Source: Xestospongia muta (Eukaryota > Porifera > Demospongiae > Haplosclerida > Petrosiidae). From it: a stretch of DNA of 64,000 nucleotides. The translations under genes were made by a program, and so were the position numbers. Positions 1 to 11,917 of the stretch are shown piece after piece (within the stretch, counting starts at the first letter, position 1; each line of letters begins with the position of its first letter). The DNA lies in NCBI GenBank assembly GCA_963693285.1, contig OY848918.1, positions 6,329,876 to 6,393,875 of the forward strand, written 5' to 3'. The notes beneath the pieces are model-generated. The model ran no database searches, was not told the DNA's origin, and was given only the letters and a program-made list of their open reading frames with translations.

Positions 1-3000
1 GATGAAGCTCTCACCGCAAAGAAAAAATTTGGGGATGATCTTGTATCAAGTGTTTCCAGTATTGCAGGAATTATTGGTGTTGTACCTAGAGTTGCAGAAC
101 CAGGATTGAAACAAGAATTACCAAGTCCTTTGAAAGAAATACCCATCCAAGTTCAAGGTAATGAATAATACTATAGTTCAGTTTAACTAATTGTCACTTT
201 TATTTGAGTTTTGTTATAAAACCATTGTGTGCTAAAGGTAATACAGTTCATATTCAAGTAATAAATTTGTCAGAGCTGAGGTTACTTATTTAACTATCTA
301 GAAACCCATCTCATTTGATTTATTTTTTAAAAATCTTGTCTTTCTATTCTTCATTAAAGCAATACACAACAAAGATGGCATATTTAAAATTGTACATAAT
401 AATATTATTATAGTGAGAGCAACGAAAAGTGGATTATGATTGTTTAGGTCAAGTAGATAAACTTGATATCAGTATAAGACTAACTGATATAGCTTAACAA
501 GATATACTTTACAAATTGTGCACGTGTTGAAATCAATACATGTTATTTTGTAAATTTGTTGTCTAAAACTATAATCAATTGCTGGGAGAAATTAAGTTTT
601 GAATTCATAAACTTGTTCATAATATACTTTATTATCAATGTACAAAAAATGTATAGGTTTATATTCTTTCTCTATTAAAGTTGTATAGCTGATTTGCAAT
701 GAAAATGTAAACAAAAAAAGTTTATAAAGACTGCGTGCAGTCTAAATTAAGCTGTTATGAGAAGTGCTGATAAGAACATAATAACAATTACAGTGCTATA
801 TACTTCAAGTAAACTTATATCCTTCTATGTTACAATCAAGTTATTCCATATATAGTGAATAGTGCCATTCCATGTTAGTGATATAGCTATATCAAAGTAA
901 ACTGATATTGTCCTCCTCCATACAAATAATGATATAACTACATGTAAAATTATAAAAGTAAACTTATATTATCCTCCTCTTTTTCATATTGACAAAAACA
1001 GCAATATAGTTATGTCAAAGTAAACTTATCTTACTCTCCTTTCTCCTCCAATTTTTATAAACAATGATGTAACCATATCAAAGTAAATTACAATATATTC
1101 CCACATCTTCTACAAATAATGTCATTCTATAATAACGATATATTGAGTATTAAAAGTGCTAATCCTTATTACTTTATATATGATCATGATAATATCATTT
1201 TTATGTATGTAATATACAAAATAAAACTAATTTTGAATTTGTTTTTTCATAGTGAAAGCAGTCACACAAAAGTTATTTATTATCTATTAATCTAACAATG
1301 ATACATTAAAGAGAATTTTCATTCTCACATTTAACTGCTTGACTGTCAGTTAGCGTTAAAAACATATACTGTTTTGATTTGCAATTTCATAGTTTATGTT
1401 TACCAAATAACTTATCAAAAAGGATGTGTAGCTTAATGATGAATAGATATAGTGTACAAGTTGTGCATGTGTTGAAAACAAGACAGGGCATTTTGTAAAC
1501 TTGTTCCACAGCGTAAATCAACCATTAACTGTTGGGAAAACGTAGGCTTCATACACTCATTCAAACACTTCTTTTCAGTTCAAATATAAATAATTTACAA
1601 GTTTATAATCTTTCTCTTTGAAACTGAATATATAGTTGATAAGGAAAATGTAAAATGAAAACATTTAAAAAAGACTCTGCACTCTATTTCACATATATAG
1701 TAGTGATTTTTTTAAAGATTAAACCAAACCAATAATAAACCAAGTAATGAGAACAGTAGTGTACACACAAAGAAAGAGAAAAAGATAAACATGACAATGT
1801 AGAAACAACTAACTCTTGTGTAATATATAGACTTAAAAAAATGATTACAGTACTATATAACTTCAAAGTAATTAAGTTATTCCATATATAGTGAATAGTG
1901 TCATTCCATGTTAGTGATATAGCTTTATCAAAGTAAAGTTATATTATCCTCCTTCATGCAAATAGTGCATGTATATATATAAATTTATAATTCCTCCTTT
2001 GTGCAAATAGTGCATATACTTCAAGTAAACTTATATCCTTCTATGTTACAATCAAGTTATTCCATATATAGTGAATAGTGTCATTCCATGTTAGTGATAC
2101 AGTTATATCAAAGTAAACTGATATTGTCCTCCTCCATACAAACAATGATATAGCTACATGTATAATTATAAAAGTAAACTTATATTATCCTCCTCTTTTT
2201 CATATATCTACAAAAATAGCAATATAGTTATGTCATAGTAAACTTATATTACTCTCCTTCCTCCTCCAAATTTTATAAACAATGATGTAACCATATCAAA
2301 GTAAATCTAAATATTCCCACATCTTCTACAAATAATCTCATTCTATAATAATGATATATTGAGTATTAAAAGTGCTAATCCTTATTACTTTATACATGAT
2401 CATGACAAACATATACTGTTTTGATTTGCAATTGCATAGTTTATGCTCAACAAATAACTTACCAAAATTTATGTGTAGCCTAATCGTGAATAGATATAGT
2501 ATACAAGTTATGCATGTGCTGAAAACAACGCTGTTCATTTTGTAAACTTGTTGCACTATGTAAATCAATCATTAATTGTTGGGAATAAGTAGGTTTCATT
2601 CATACACTTTATTTTCAGTTCAAACAAGAATAATTGACAAGTTTATAGTCTTTCTCTGTTGAAACTGAATATATAGTTGATCTGTAAGGAACATGTAAAA
2701 TGAAAACATTTATAAAAGAGTCTGTATTCCACATATATAGTAGTGAATACAGTGCTATATAACTTCAAAGTAATTAAGTTATTCCATATATAGTGAATAG
2801 TGTCATTCCATATTAGTGATATAGCTATATCAAAGTAATGCAAATAGTGCAAATAGTTCATATGTATATGTAAACTTATATTTCCTCCTCTATAAATAGC
2901 AATAAAGCTATGTCAAAGTTTACTTACATTACCCACCTAAATTCCTCCTCCACTTTTACAATAGTTATGTAGCCAAATCAATGTAAACACATTAGTCTAT

Positions 3001-6000
3001 TCCATCTTCTATGATCATGAATAAGGTCACTTCCTATATACCAATGGCCAATGTGGAAGATGTAGTACCACAATATTATCTGGTAGGAAGTCAATTTCAC
3101 TCATTATTTGCGGCAATGAATTTCTATTTATTCAACATGCAAACTAAACTACATTTGAATCAACACTTTGTAGAGGATAGGATATACTTTGACATAATAG
3201 TTAATGGAAATGACAATTCTTGTAAAGGATATTATTAGTGTGGATTTATGTTAATTGGTGGTGGTAGACTTCCTCATAACATTGGAAACCAGTGGCAATA
3301 GAGGCAAAATTAAACTGTATCTTAACTGATTAACATATTGCCTCACTGATCACTGATATTATGATACAAATCTAAATCCAAAGAAAATCCCATATTAATT
3401 CAGAACTGAACAAGAACTTAAACTTCATGGGAAGTTGGGAAGTAGATCAATGACATGCATTCGTTATTACTACAATGTATACTGGCTACCAACAGCACAA
3501 ATTGGCAACAAACCTAATACATTAGTTAAGAACATACCCATAACTATTGAATTAATATTTCTGTCATGTGTAGCATTACAATTTATTTATGAATCATTTC
3601 TTTATTTGCATAATTTTACAGGCTTTCCATTTGGTCATGAACATCTCAAAGAGCTGATATCCAATCAAAGGAATATGACCAAAATTCGACCAGTTTTTCT
3701 TACTTCGAATGGTCTTATGAATTCTGCTAAGACAAAGACAATTTTATATTTTTTAAAGCACTATGTTGATCAGCGTCCACATCCTACATTGTTGGGTAAA
3801 AGTTATGACCAAGAAACAGAAGGAATTGCATGTTATGAACTTTTTGCTGCTGGTTTCTATCCCTTAAGGCATCTTACCATTGCTGAATTCACCAATGAGT
3901 CTGGTTGTGCATTTGGTATATTGTCAGCCTTTTGCGAAGTAATTCAATTTCACAAGAAGGTTCCTTTGTTCAAAAAGGACCTTGATTCACCTACCAATGA
4001 TGTTTTTAAAGATTCAGATTTAGAAAATCATCTTCAATATTTATACAAGTACCTTTGTCAATGTGAACAAGTGCCAAAAGAAGCTGATTTCAGTAATAAT
4101 GAATATCAATTTGCTGATCATCTTTGCAAATCACTTCCCAGTGGAATTGCTCTTATTAACATTTGGGACCTTCCCTTAGACAAGACAGTTCAGTGTTTTT
4201 TAACTCCTTTTTTTGACCTATTTTACAACAGCCATGCTTGGCTATTTCTAGATATTGAGCCTGAAGGTGACCACAATAACCTTCCTCATGTCACAGAAAT
4301 TACTCCAGATGGTACAGCTTGGTTCCAACCTCATTTTTATTACTTGCTTCATTGGAGTAGAATAAGTGAAAGTAATCCAAGGGAGGGTGCAAGCACCATC
4401 TTTGCTAGACATCTCAAGACCACTTCAAATAAACATTTAAAACAAATGGTCACAACACTTGAAACTAAAGTAAAACAAGCTGCCAAACATATTGGTGTGT
4501 CTTCTCTTGTAGAGTCAAAAATTGAGACCATTGAATTAAGCAATCATGGGATTTCTAATGATGCCTCAAATCGTCTTAATCAAAAGTTCGAAAAGGTGAT
4601 TTATGAAACACCATTTGAAGATGTTCCTCTCTCTTGGCTGTTTCTTCGTAGTTTGTTCTATAGATTGGAGAGGATATTCATAGCCAAGTCAGAACTAAGG
4701 AAGAAAGCTAATGAATGTGGCATCAATGATGACTCACTAGCTAAATTTTGCCAATACTATACTTCCTGTGGCAGTATACTTGATCTTAGTCTTATTAAGC
4801 CAGATTGTTCATATGTAATTTTGAAGCCAATATGTTTTTTGAAATTGTTGGATAAATTTTTATGTCCTGGCGAGCACCTTTGTCAGCAGTATCCGACCTT
4901 AGTTTATGGCATCTTACCAGAAAAAGCATTTCAAAATGTTTTTGGAGAGAATTGGCCAGAATTTGTAGATGCTTTATCCATTAATCTGGCTACAACAGTG
5001 CCTAGTTCACAGCTAGACATACTTAATCTTGATTCCAATGAGCTGTTTTACTTTATCCCTTTAAGTCGCAAAGTGGAGAGCCTCACAAGAGAAGCTGATA
5101 TGGCAGCAGTTCATCTCATAGTTAATACTCCTCATGTAAATGTCATTCAACAGGCAACCTTTGCTAATTACCTATTACGATCATTACCAGAACCAAAGCT
5201 CGTACCATGTTATAACTTTAACCAAATGATTATCAAAGAATGTTCTACTGGTAGTACAATCACTCTTGTCTCTCATGGTCCAGTTACTACAATATCGGTC
5301 AGCCAAGCTAGTCCCGATATTTGTTCTCTCATTGTTGAAGTCTATAATAAGATTGCAGAAACTAGTAAAGTCAGAACTAAATACAAATTTGTTAAGATAT
5401 GTTCAAAAAGTTTAGTCCCCGATATACAAGATATTCCATTTTGTCAGTACCATGTACTACCAAATGACACACTTTGTGATGAGTGTGTGATAGCTGGGAG
5501 AGTCACTGGCCAGTTAAAAGCTTGGAATGAAGCATTAAGAGAGGTTAGTAAAATATATTCATTACTAATAATTTTATGTTTTATATAACAGCACCCAATT
5601 CCTAGAAATTGTATACCAAATGAAGGTTAGATGGATTAACTTTCTTATATAGAGTTATTAATGAATCTTTACATTTTGCAGAACTAAAAGGTTCAGAACC
5701 TACACAAATTGCTAAAGAGCTTACTTCATACACTCCAGAGGTGGTCAAGTATTTTGCTGAAGCACTAGAGATTCATGATGTTCACACTTCTAGTGTTAGT
5801 GAACTGATTTCCATATGGAATGAGAAACTTGTCAAAAGTACTAGTAGTAGCACAGGAAAAATAGAACCAAAACGAATGTTGGCAAGGAAACTGGTTGAGG
5901 TTGGTGCTAAATTTTGTACTTCATTCGACTGTGGTTGTAAATTTGAGGCGGTGTCTACATTTGAAGTACTTGCCAAGAAATTAGATGTTTATGGTAAATG

Positions 6001-9000
6001 CAGTGATTATAAGTACATTGACCTTTTATGTCTTAATTTGTAGCTCCAACTATTAAACAATTGCAAGCCATGACTCCACATATGACTGAGGAAGGTAATT
6101 AACATTAAAACAAAAATGTTTATTTATGTAATTATATTAATGTATATTTTGTAGATAATGATATTTCTAGAGATGTCTATGAGAAATACTCTCAAGAGGA
6201 TGGAGTTATTCCATTCAAAGCTGTTAAATGGATCATTGTTGGACCACCTCAAGTTGGTAAAACTACCACTAAAATGCGTCTTCTTAAGCAAATTAAAAAC
6301 ATACAAAGTGAAGGTGGTAACGTAAAACCTGATAGCACAGGATTAGAAAAACCTTTAGAGGTCATGAGTGCCATGATGATTTCTGTCAACGAGGCTGACA
6401 ACAGTTTGTACTGGAAAGCCTTAACTGAGTCACAGTTAGATCAAGCTTTGATGTGCTATATCAATTCACAGCCTGCATCCACTACGGAAACTTTATCTTG
6501 TCAGACTCACAATGAATTTCATATGCCTGATTACATAAATACATTGTCAACAGAGCAAAATGGAATGAATGTTTTTGCCCTAAACAATAGGGAAGAGCAT
6601 TTATCATTGCAATCTCGCAAGCGTTCCCATAATTTTGACTCCACAGACACAAATTTTAAGAAACAAGCAAACTCTTTTGAAAATGATGATGATGATCTCT
6701 CTCAATATTGCATACCAGACCAAGAGAGTGATAAAGAACAATTACCAATATTTCAACCTCACAAAGATTCTTATTCACCTGATTCTATAGCAAATACAAT
6801 AATTAAGAAACAGGCAATGTTTTTTGATTCTGAAAATGATGAAAATGAGTTTCCCCCAAACAGCACAGAATCGCTAAAGTACAGTTCCACAGATAGTGAT
6901 TATCAGACAGAAGAGTCTGATAATATGGAAATTCAGCATTCCTCACTATTCTTGAGAAACGAGAGGAATGTATCATCAATAGTAATGAATTTTATTAAAA
7001 AACAATGCAATGATAAAGACTTTTTTAGTCTTTTTAAAGAGGTGAAAGACTCAGTATCTAGTAGTACATCCATTTATATTACAGATACTGGTGGTCAGCC
7101 TGAGTTTCTTCGTTTACTTCCAGTAATTCTTTCTAAGCCAGCATTTTATTTTGTTTTCTTCAGCTTGGCTCAACAACTAGATCTAAAACACCCTGTAAAC
7201 TTCACCAAAGATGGCGAGACTCAAACACTCTATCACTCGACACAAACTGTCAAAGACATTTTGAGTCAATTATTATCCTCTCTTCATATTCACACAGATG
7301 ATGAAAAGTATTCTAAAGTCAAATCAAGAGCATTATTATTTGGTACTAATGCTGATCATCCTTATAAGGATGTAGATGAAATAAATGATGAGTTAAAAAA
7401 AAGTCTTCCTTCAGATTCAAATTATGTCACCAGTGTTGAGTCAAAATTTAAAACCATTTTTATTCCTGTAAATAACATGAGTGGCACAGAAGATGAAATC
7501 ATTAGTATTAGGCAATATCTTGAAGAGCTTGTCAATGATATTGAGCCTGTTAATATACCTGTTCGTTGGCTTATATTTTATCTTCTACTTCGCAAAAGAT
7601 TTAAAGATGCTAAAGTCTGTTCTTTGGAGGATTGTGAACGACTTGCTAAGGAATGCTTTATTGCAAAGGATGATGTCCAAGATATTCTTATTTACATTTA
7701 TGAAAATTTGGGAACAATTCTTTATTACAGAGACGTTGACAAAAATGTCATTGTATGTGTTCCTGATGTCCTTTTAAAGATTATATCAGAACTTGTTGTT
7801 ATTTCTGTCACTCAAAGCACAAAAGAGAAGTTTACAGAGGTAAGAACTCATGGTGAAATTCATGAAGAGTTTCTCAATTCTCTCATGGCTAACAAAGAAG
7901 AATATGGACAATTAGATGCGCAATATGTCATTAAAGTCATGAAACATTTTAAATTGATCACAACTCTAACAGAGATGGATAGGATTAATAACACTCTTTA
8001 TGATAGTGCTCCACTATTTGCTCCTTCTCTACTTCGTCCTGATTGTAATGGCAATCAGGCTTCTACTGATCATGATATTCGTACAACATTGCTTGTATCA
8101 TTTGGAAATGATGAAATGCCACCTCATTTGTTTCAAAATTTGATAGTTGCCCTCAGAGCTCAGAGTATGGAATCAGATCAGAAAAGGGATAGTACGCAAT
8201 TAATGTGGACCCTCTCACAAGATCATTCTCGCTATAGTGATCATATTTACTTCAAAGTTTCCTATTGTAAGAAAGAGGGACTTGTAGAGCTACAGCTAAA
8301 GAAGATTGAGTTAGCATATTACATAGAAGTTCGATGTGAATGCTTATCCTATCAAAGTATACAATATTTTGTGTTTCAAAATGTCAAGAAAGTGTTGCAT
8401 TTAGTTTGTGATACATTTCCTCACACACGTCATATTAAGCCAGTTTATGGTGCTTACTGCTCGTCAAATGATAGTCTTCACTTCTCTGAATATAATGAGG
8501 AAAAGTCAATTTTTTTGTGTCACAATTATAATTTGGACAAAAGTGAAATAATGATTTGGTTTGAACTTTCTGAAGAGGTTTGCATCATTTTTACATATTG
8601 CTGTAAGTATTGTTTTGTTATTTGATCTAGATGGACAAAGTAATAACAAAAGATGTTGAAGTTCAGTTTGACCATCCTGAAGGGGTTGGTATCATTATTA
8701 CATATTGTTGGAAGTAATGATTTGTTCTTGATATAGATGAATGAAGTAATAACAAAAGATGCTGAAGTTCAGTTTGACTATTTTTCCCCTATACTAGGTA
8801 GGAGGTACCTATAACTTCTATTTCTAATAATTACACTGACATATTTCTTTATCTTACAGATAGTCTACATAATCCTTACATAGCTGGACAAAAGCTCTTT
8901 GTAATTCAAGGAGAACACTTTCAATCATTTCACTGGAATGAGTGTGGTCTGAGACTGTCTTGTCCTAAAGGAGCCTTATCATCATCAGATGAGAGATGTG

Positions 9001-10521
9001 AGGTTGCTGTAGTAGCACTAGTTGGTGGTCAGTTCAAACTTCCAGAAAGAACTAAACTAGTTAGTGCTATTTACGCCATCTCTGTTAGCAAGACACTCTT
9101 CAAACCATTGACTTTAGAGTTGCAACACTGTGTAGCTATAGAAACAAAAGCTCAAGCTGACAGACTCAAATTTTTTAGGGCTCCTCTTGTAGGATGTGAC
9201 TCTAATGCTGAATTTACAGTACTTGAAGAAGGAGAGTTTTGTCCTGGTAGTTGGTATGGTTCAATAACTCGTTATCATTTCTGCAAAATTGCAGTAGGGC
9301 AATTGGAGAAACAACCTACAGGTATAATCTTTTCTATATTATGCTCTTACATTGTTAACACATGTTGCAGATAGTACTTCTGACACTGATGATTGTCACA
9401 ATGTAACTGATGTAAATGGAGCTAATGATGATCATAATACTTATTTTTGCAAAGTATATTATGAAAATATTGCTCCTTTTGCATGGATTGTAAAAATGAC
9501 TATTGTGAAGCGTCTCAATGTTCTTAATAAAGTATTTTATAAATATATACTCAATGTTACATTTAATTGAATTTTCTTTTTAGTACATGGAAAGAAAGTA
9601 TCCTCAAGCTATTGCTTATAGCTTTGATGAAGTATTACCTTCAGGAATTACATTAAAATTTTTAGTAGATGCTAAGGATCAGAAACTTCCACAAGGTTGG
9701 AAAATATATCAAGTTCCCAGGTCAGTGATTACAGAAAGATTTATCTTCATTGAGCATGAGTATACTGTTGTTTTGCAGCTTGAATTTAAACTAATTGACA
9801 AGTTTGTAAGTCATGAAGTGCCTGATCCACCAGCTTGTGTTGTCCATGTATATGCAAAGGATAGTTCTGACACTGAAGAAATTTTTCACTATCCAGTTCC
9901 ATTAGTTGGTGTGAACAAGCCAGAAAAGACATTTATTCATTTGTCATTGAGAATTAATCCAATAGCAGGTACTTGACAACTTGTGAAATAAAGTGGATGA
10001 TTATATTCTAGGCAGTGTACTAGCATATGGATATAAGCAATTTTGTTTATGAAAAAGAAAAAAACTTGCCCTGCCATGTCTTGATACTATTATATTTCTT
10101 TAACTATAGATTCTGGGACACCAAACTCTCCTAATCAAAGTAGTACTCCCTTGAACCCTGTAGTGGCTAAGAGAGCTCTAGTTCAATGTACTGTTATTAT
10201 CATTAGATCAAGTATAGATCCCTTTACTCTTGTAACGAACCTGTACTCAAGAGAAATCATACCCAAGGATGTTTATAAGAGAGTGAAAGACAGAGATACT
10301 AGAGATTCAGCAGAAGATCGTTGTGATAAGATTCTTGATTACTTAACAGATCGAATAGAACATGATGTTAGTATTTTTACATCATTTCTGAGTGTTTTAA
10401 GAGAATTAGATCGAGATGATTTAGCAGACATAATCATGACAAAATATTTTAGGTTGGTACCTTTTGTTTTAACTAATTGAATAAATTCTAATCTTTCTTT
10501 TTCAGAATTGAACACAGCTGA
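1..10521 (+). CDS. Array gene A (long form, 5' partial): NTPase-COR, Death-like, Roc-like NTPase-COR, ZU5-UPA, CARD-like protein
   Basis: Exons placed by GT/AG and phase: <1-157, 3622-5543, 5592-5625, 5682-5993, 6044-6094, 6155-8577, 8737-8797, 8860-9321, 9371-9531, 9584-9968, 10110-10452, 10506-10521. This reads through 2,108 codons. Exon 2 holds a first P-loop whose usual GxxxxGKT is GLMNSAKT (Gly to Ala), a COR-like part (PLSWLFLRSLFY) and a closing CQYH...CDEC motif. Exon 4 is Death-like. Exon 6 has the second P-loop GPPQVGKT, an acidic/Ser-rich insert, DTGGQPEF (G3), GTNAD (G4-like) and a second COR-like part. Exon 8 is ZU5-like, exons 9-10 UPA-like, and the 10110 exon CARD-like, ending RIEHS-stop. 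The closing CxxC of module 2 is degraded (CHNY). A 58-base intron at 9721-9778 seems to be retained in frame. Family placement is by motif reading; function is inferred. Confidence 0.72.
158..3621 (+). repeat. 3.46-kb first intron of gene A, filled with AT-rich repeat copies
   Basis: No convincing coding region. A block of about 350 bases starting near 838 (begins aagttattccatatatagtg) recurs near 2053. Shorter copies of its first part lie near 1868 and 2774. A second block near 1363-1680 recurs near 2407-2720. The copies are imperfect and direct, spaced roughly 1.0-1.2 kb apart, as if an AT-rich unit had been duplicated inside the intron. No transposase-like ORF or clear terminal inverted repeat was seen. 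Confidence 0.6.
8570..8797 (+). repeat. Duplicated mini-exon region before the ZU5 exon of gene A
   Basis: Two adjacent similar segments each carry an acceptor followed by a short ORF with AEVQFD or VEVQFD. The first (about 8631-8683) runs into a stop unless spliced. The second (8737-8797) keeps phase 1 and a GT donor, and joins the ZU5 exon in frame. Gene F has one such exon (40825-40903) that itself contains two KVQF/EVQF repeats. I use only the second as the exon in gene A. The first may be a decayed duplicate. Confidence 0.5.
10110..10521 (+). CDS. C-terminal CARD-like exons of gene A (part of the gene A CDS)
   Basis: The exon at 10110-10452 plus a five-codon last exon encode a short Ser/Pro linker and then about 90 residues with a CARD-like helical pattern. 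There is an N-terminal hydrophobic helix, LVTNLYSREIIPKDV, a charged run with KRVKDRDTRDSAEDRCDKIL, and a last helix FTSFLSVLRELDRDDLADI. The final pattern, F-x2-FL-x-VL-x-EL followed by LA, is typical of CARDs. The assignment rests on sequence pattern alone. The copy at 27261-27671 is nearly identical and also open. Confidence 0.55.
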
Positions 10522-10529
10522 AAGTAGAA

Positions 10530-10535
10530 AATAAA
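10530..10535 (+). terminator. Polyadenylation signal AATAAA, gene A
   Basis: A canonical AATAAA begins nine bases after the gene A stop codon. The same hexamer lies at the matching place behind gene D (about 27680). Being so close to the stop codon it implies a very short 3' UTR, or else other signals further down are used. Confidence 0.4.
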
Positions 10536-11695
10536 AGTACATCAATCTATCTTAAATGTAGCAATGTTGACTAAGCCATGCAGATATATAACCTTTCATA
10601 TTATACACCTTTTGTCAGTTTAATTTTGTATACTTATATATTTTATTTTAAGTACTTTCCTAACTTTCCTAGGATGGAAATTAATTGTCATAATTTCTTC
10701 AATACCTATTTTATTTAATAGACACTTGGGACATGTATTATTATCTGCTGTTATTTTTTTAGTTGTTATTTATAATGACCTATAAGCTGTTTGAGATTAT
10801 AATTGGTTGTTTTATCCTTTCCTTTGTTTTTGCTATTAAATTTTAAGCTACATATAATTATGCAGATATGTCTTTATGTACTGTTCAAATAATAATAGAA
10901 TTGCCTCTAATAACTGATTGTCAACTTATGAGAATTGAAGACTCCTGAATGATGACTGTAACAAATTCCCACCCTCGTCATCCACATATTTTGTCATAAA
11001 TTTGTACTTGTAGCAGTAAAAGTGTGTGTAGTGTTCTCAATAAACAGGCTCTTTAGTTTTGTATATAGAATTTTGTCTTTTAATGACATCAATGGAGTTT
11101 CTAATTCATCTTCTACAGCTTTATTGAATCATGAATTATATGTCATAGGTGTGAAGACTCTCATTATATAAGGATGCTGTCCTATCATTACAAATATGAC
11201 AATTTATTAAATAAAATCTTAAAAGTTTCTTCTGAACTTTGAAATGATAAACATTGAACATTTACAATTCACCTTATAATATAAAATATCTTTAAATTTT
11301 AGTAAATAAATTATAGTTATTAACAGGTTATCCAATAGTAATTATTGATCCTTAAGGTCTTATTCTCAACAAATAAAAAAAAACGTTTCTTGTTTTACTA
11401 TTTTTTAAACATCAGGTTTAAAGTAATTTGCTCATGATCAAGAAGTAATAATTTGATAATTTTAACTGATTAAACATAATATTACAAATAAATGTAATTA
11501 GACTTTATGTAAACTGTGGAAGTTTTGAATGTTCATGATCACATTAATTATGAATTAACCTAGGTTTTTTTTCATCATCTGAGAATTTATTATTTCATAT
11601 AAATTATATGTCTACCAAGTTCTTGTTCTTTGCAATCATTTAATATGGTATCATGGTGCCAAAAGTGAAGCAATTAAATGTGAAAGATCTATGAT

Positions 11696-11917
11696 TTGGA
11701 CAAACAAAAAATGTTTGAGTTAGGAGTAGTCTTGCTAAAAAAGAAGGTTTATAAAGAGATTTTACATATACATGCTGAGACAATGTGGGGTAGTAAAAAG
11801 TTAACAAAAGAACATCATGTTTATTTTTATAATACTAACAAAGCTCTTGAAATCTGTAATGATCTTAATGAAACTAATATGTCAAGAATCAAGTATCAAA
11901 ATATTTTCAAAAACTAG
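11696..11917 (+). other. Repeated 73-codon ORF of unknown nature
   Basis: The ORF contains HAETMWGSKKLTKEHHVYF and an Asn/Leu-rich tail. A near copy, still open, lies at 28846-29067. Diverged copies starting at the HAETM part sit near 43578 and 55925, the latter directly after a TTTATTTAG acceptor-like string. I do not recognise the protein. Conservation among the copies follows the segmental duplications, so it need not be a real exon. It could be the relic of an exon once lying 3' of the long genes. Confidence 0.3.

Noticed and set aside
3011..3238. 75-codon plus-strand ORF in intron 1 of gene A
   Set aside because: No counterpart in the other members, no splice signals in a fitting phase, no recognisable motif.
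3435..3621. Upstream extension of the gene A exon 2 frame starting at 3435
   Set aside because: The frame runs through an intron; the acceptor at 3620-3621 and phase match to exon 1 agree with all other members.
7481..7777. Other-frame ORFs inside the large exons (also 25007-25408, 14908-15324 and 32328-32597)
   Set aside because: They overlap strongly conserved coding frames and are conserved only because the true frame is.
3622..8577. NLR (NACHT) receptor interpretation
   Set aside because: The P-loops lack downstream NACHT features, there are no leucine-rich repeats, and DTGGQ with a following COR-like segment fits Roco-type GTPases better.
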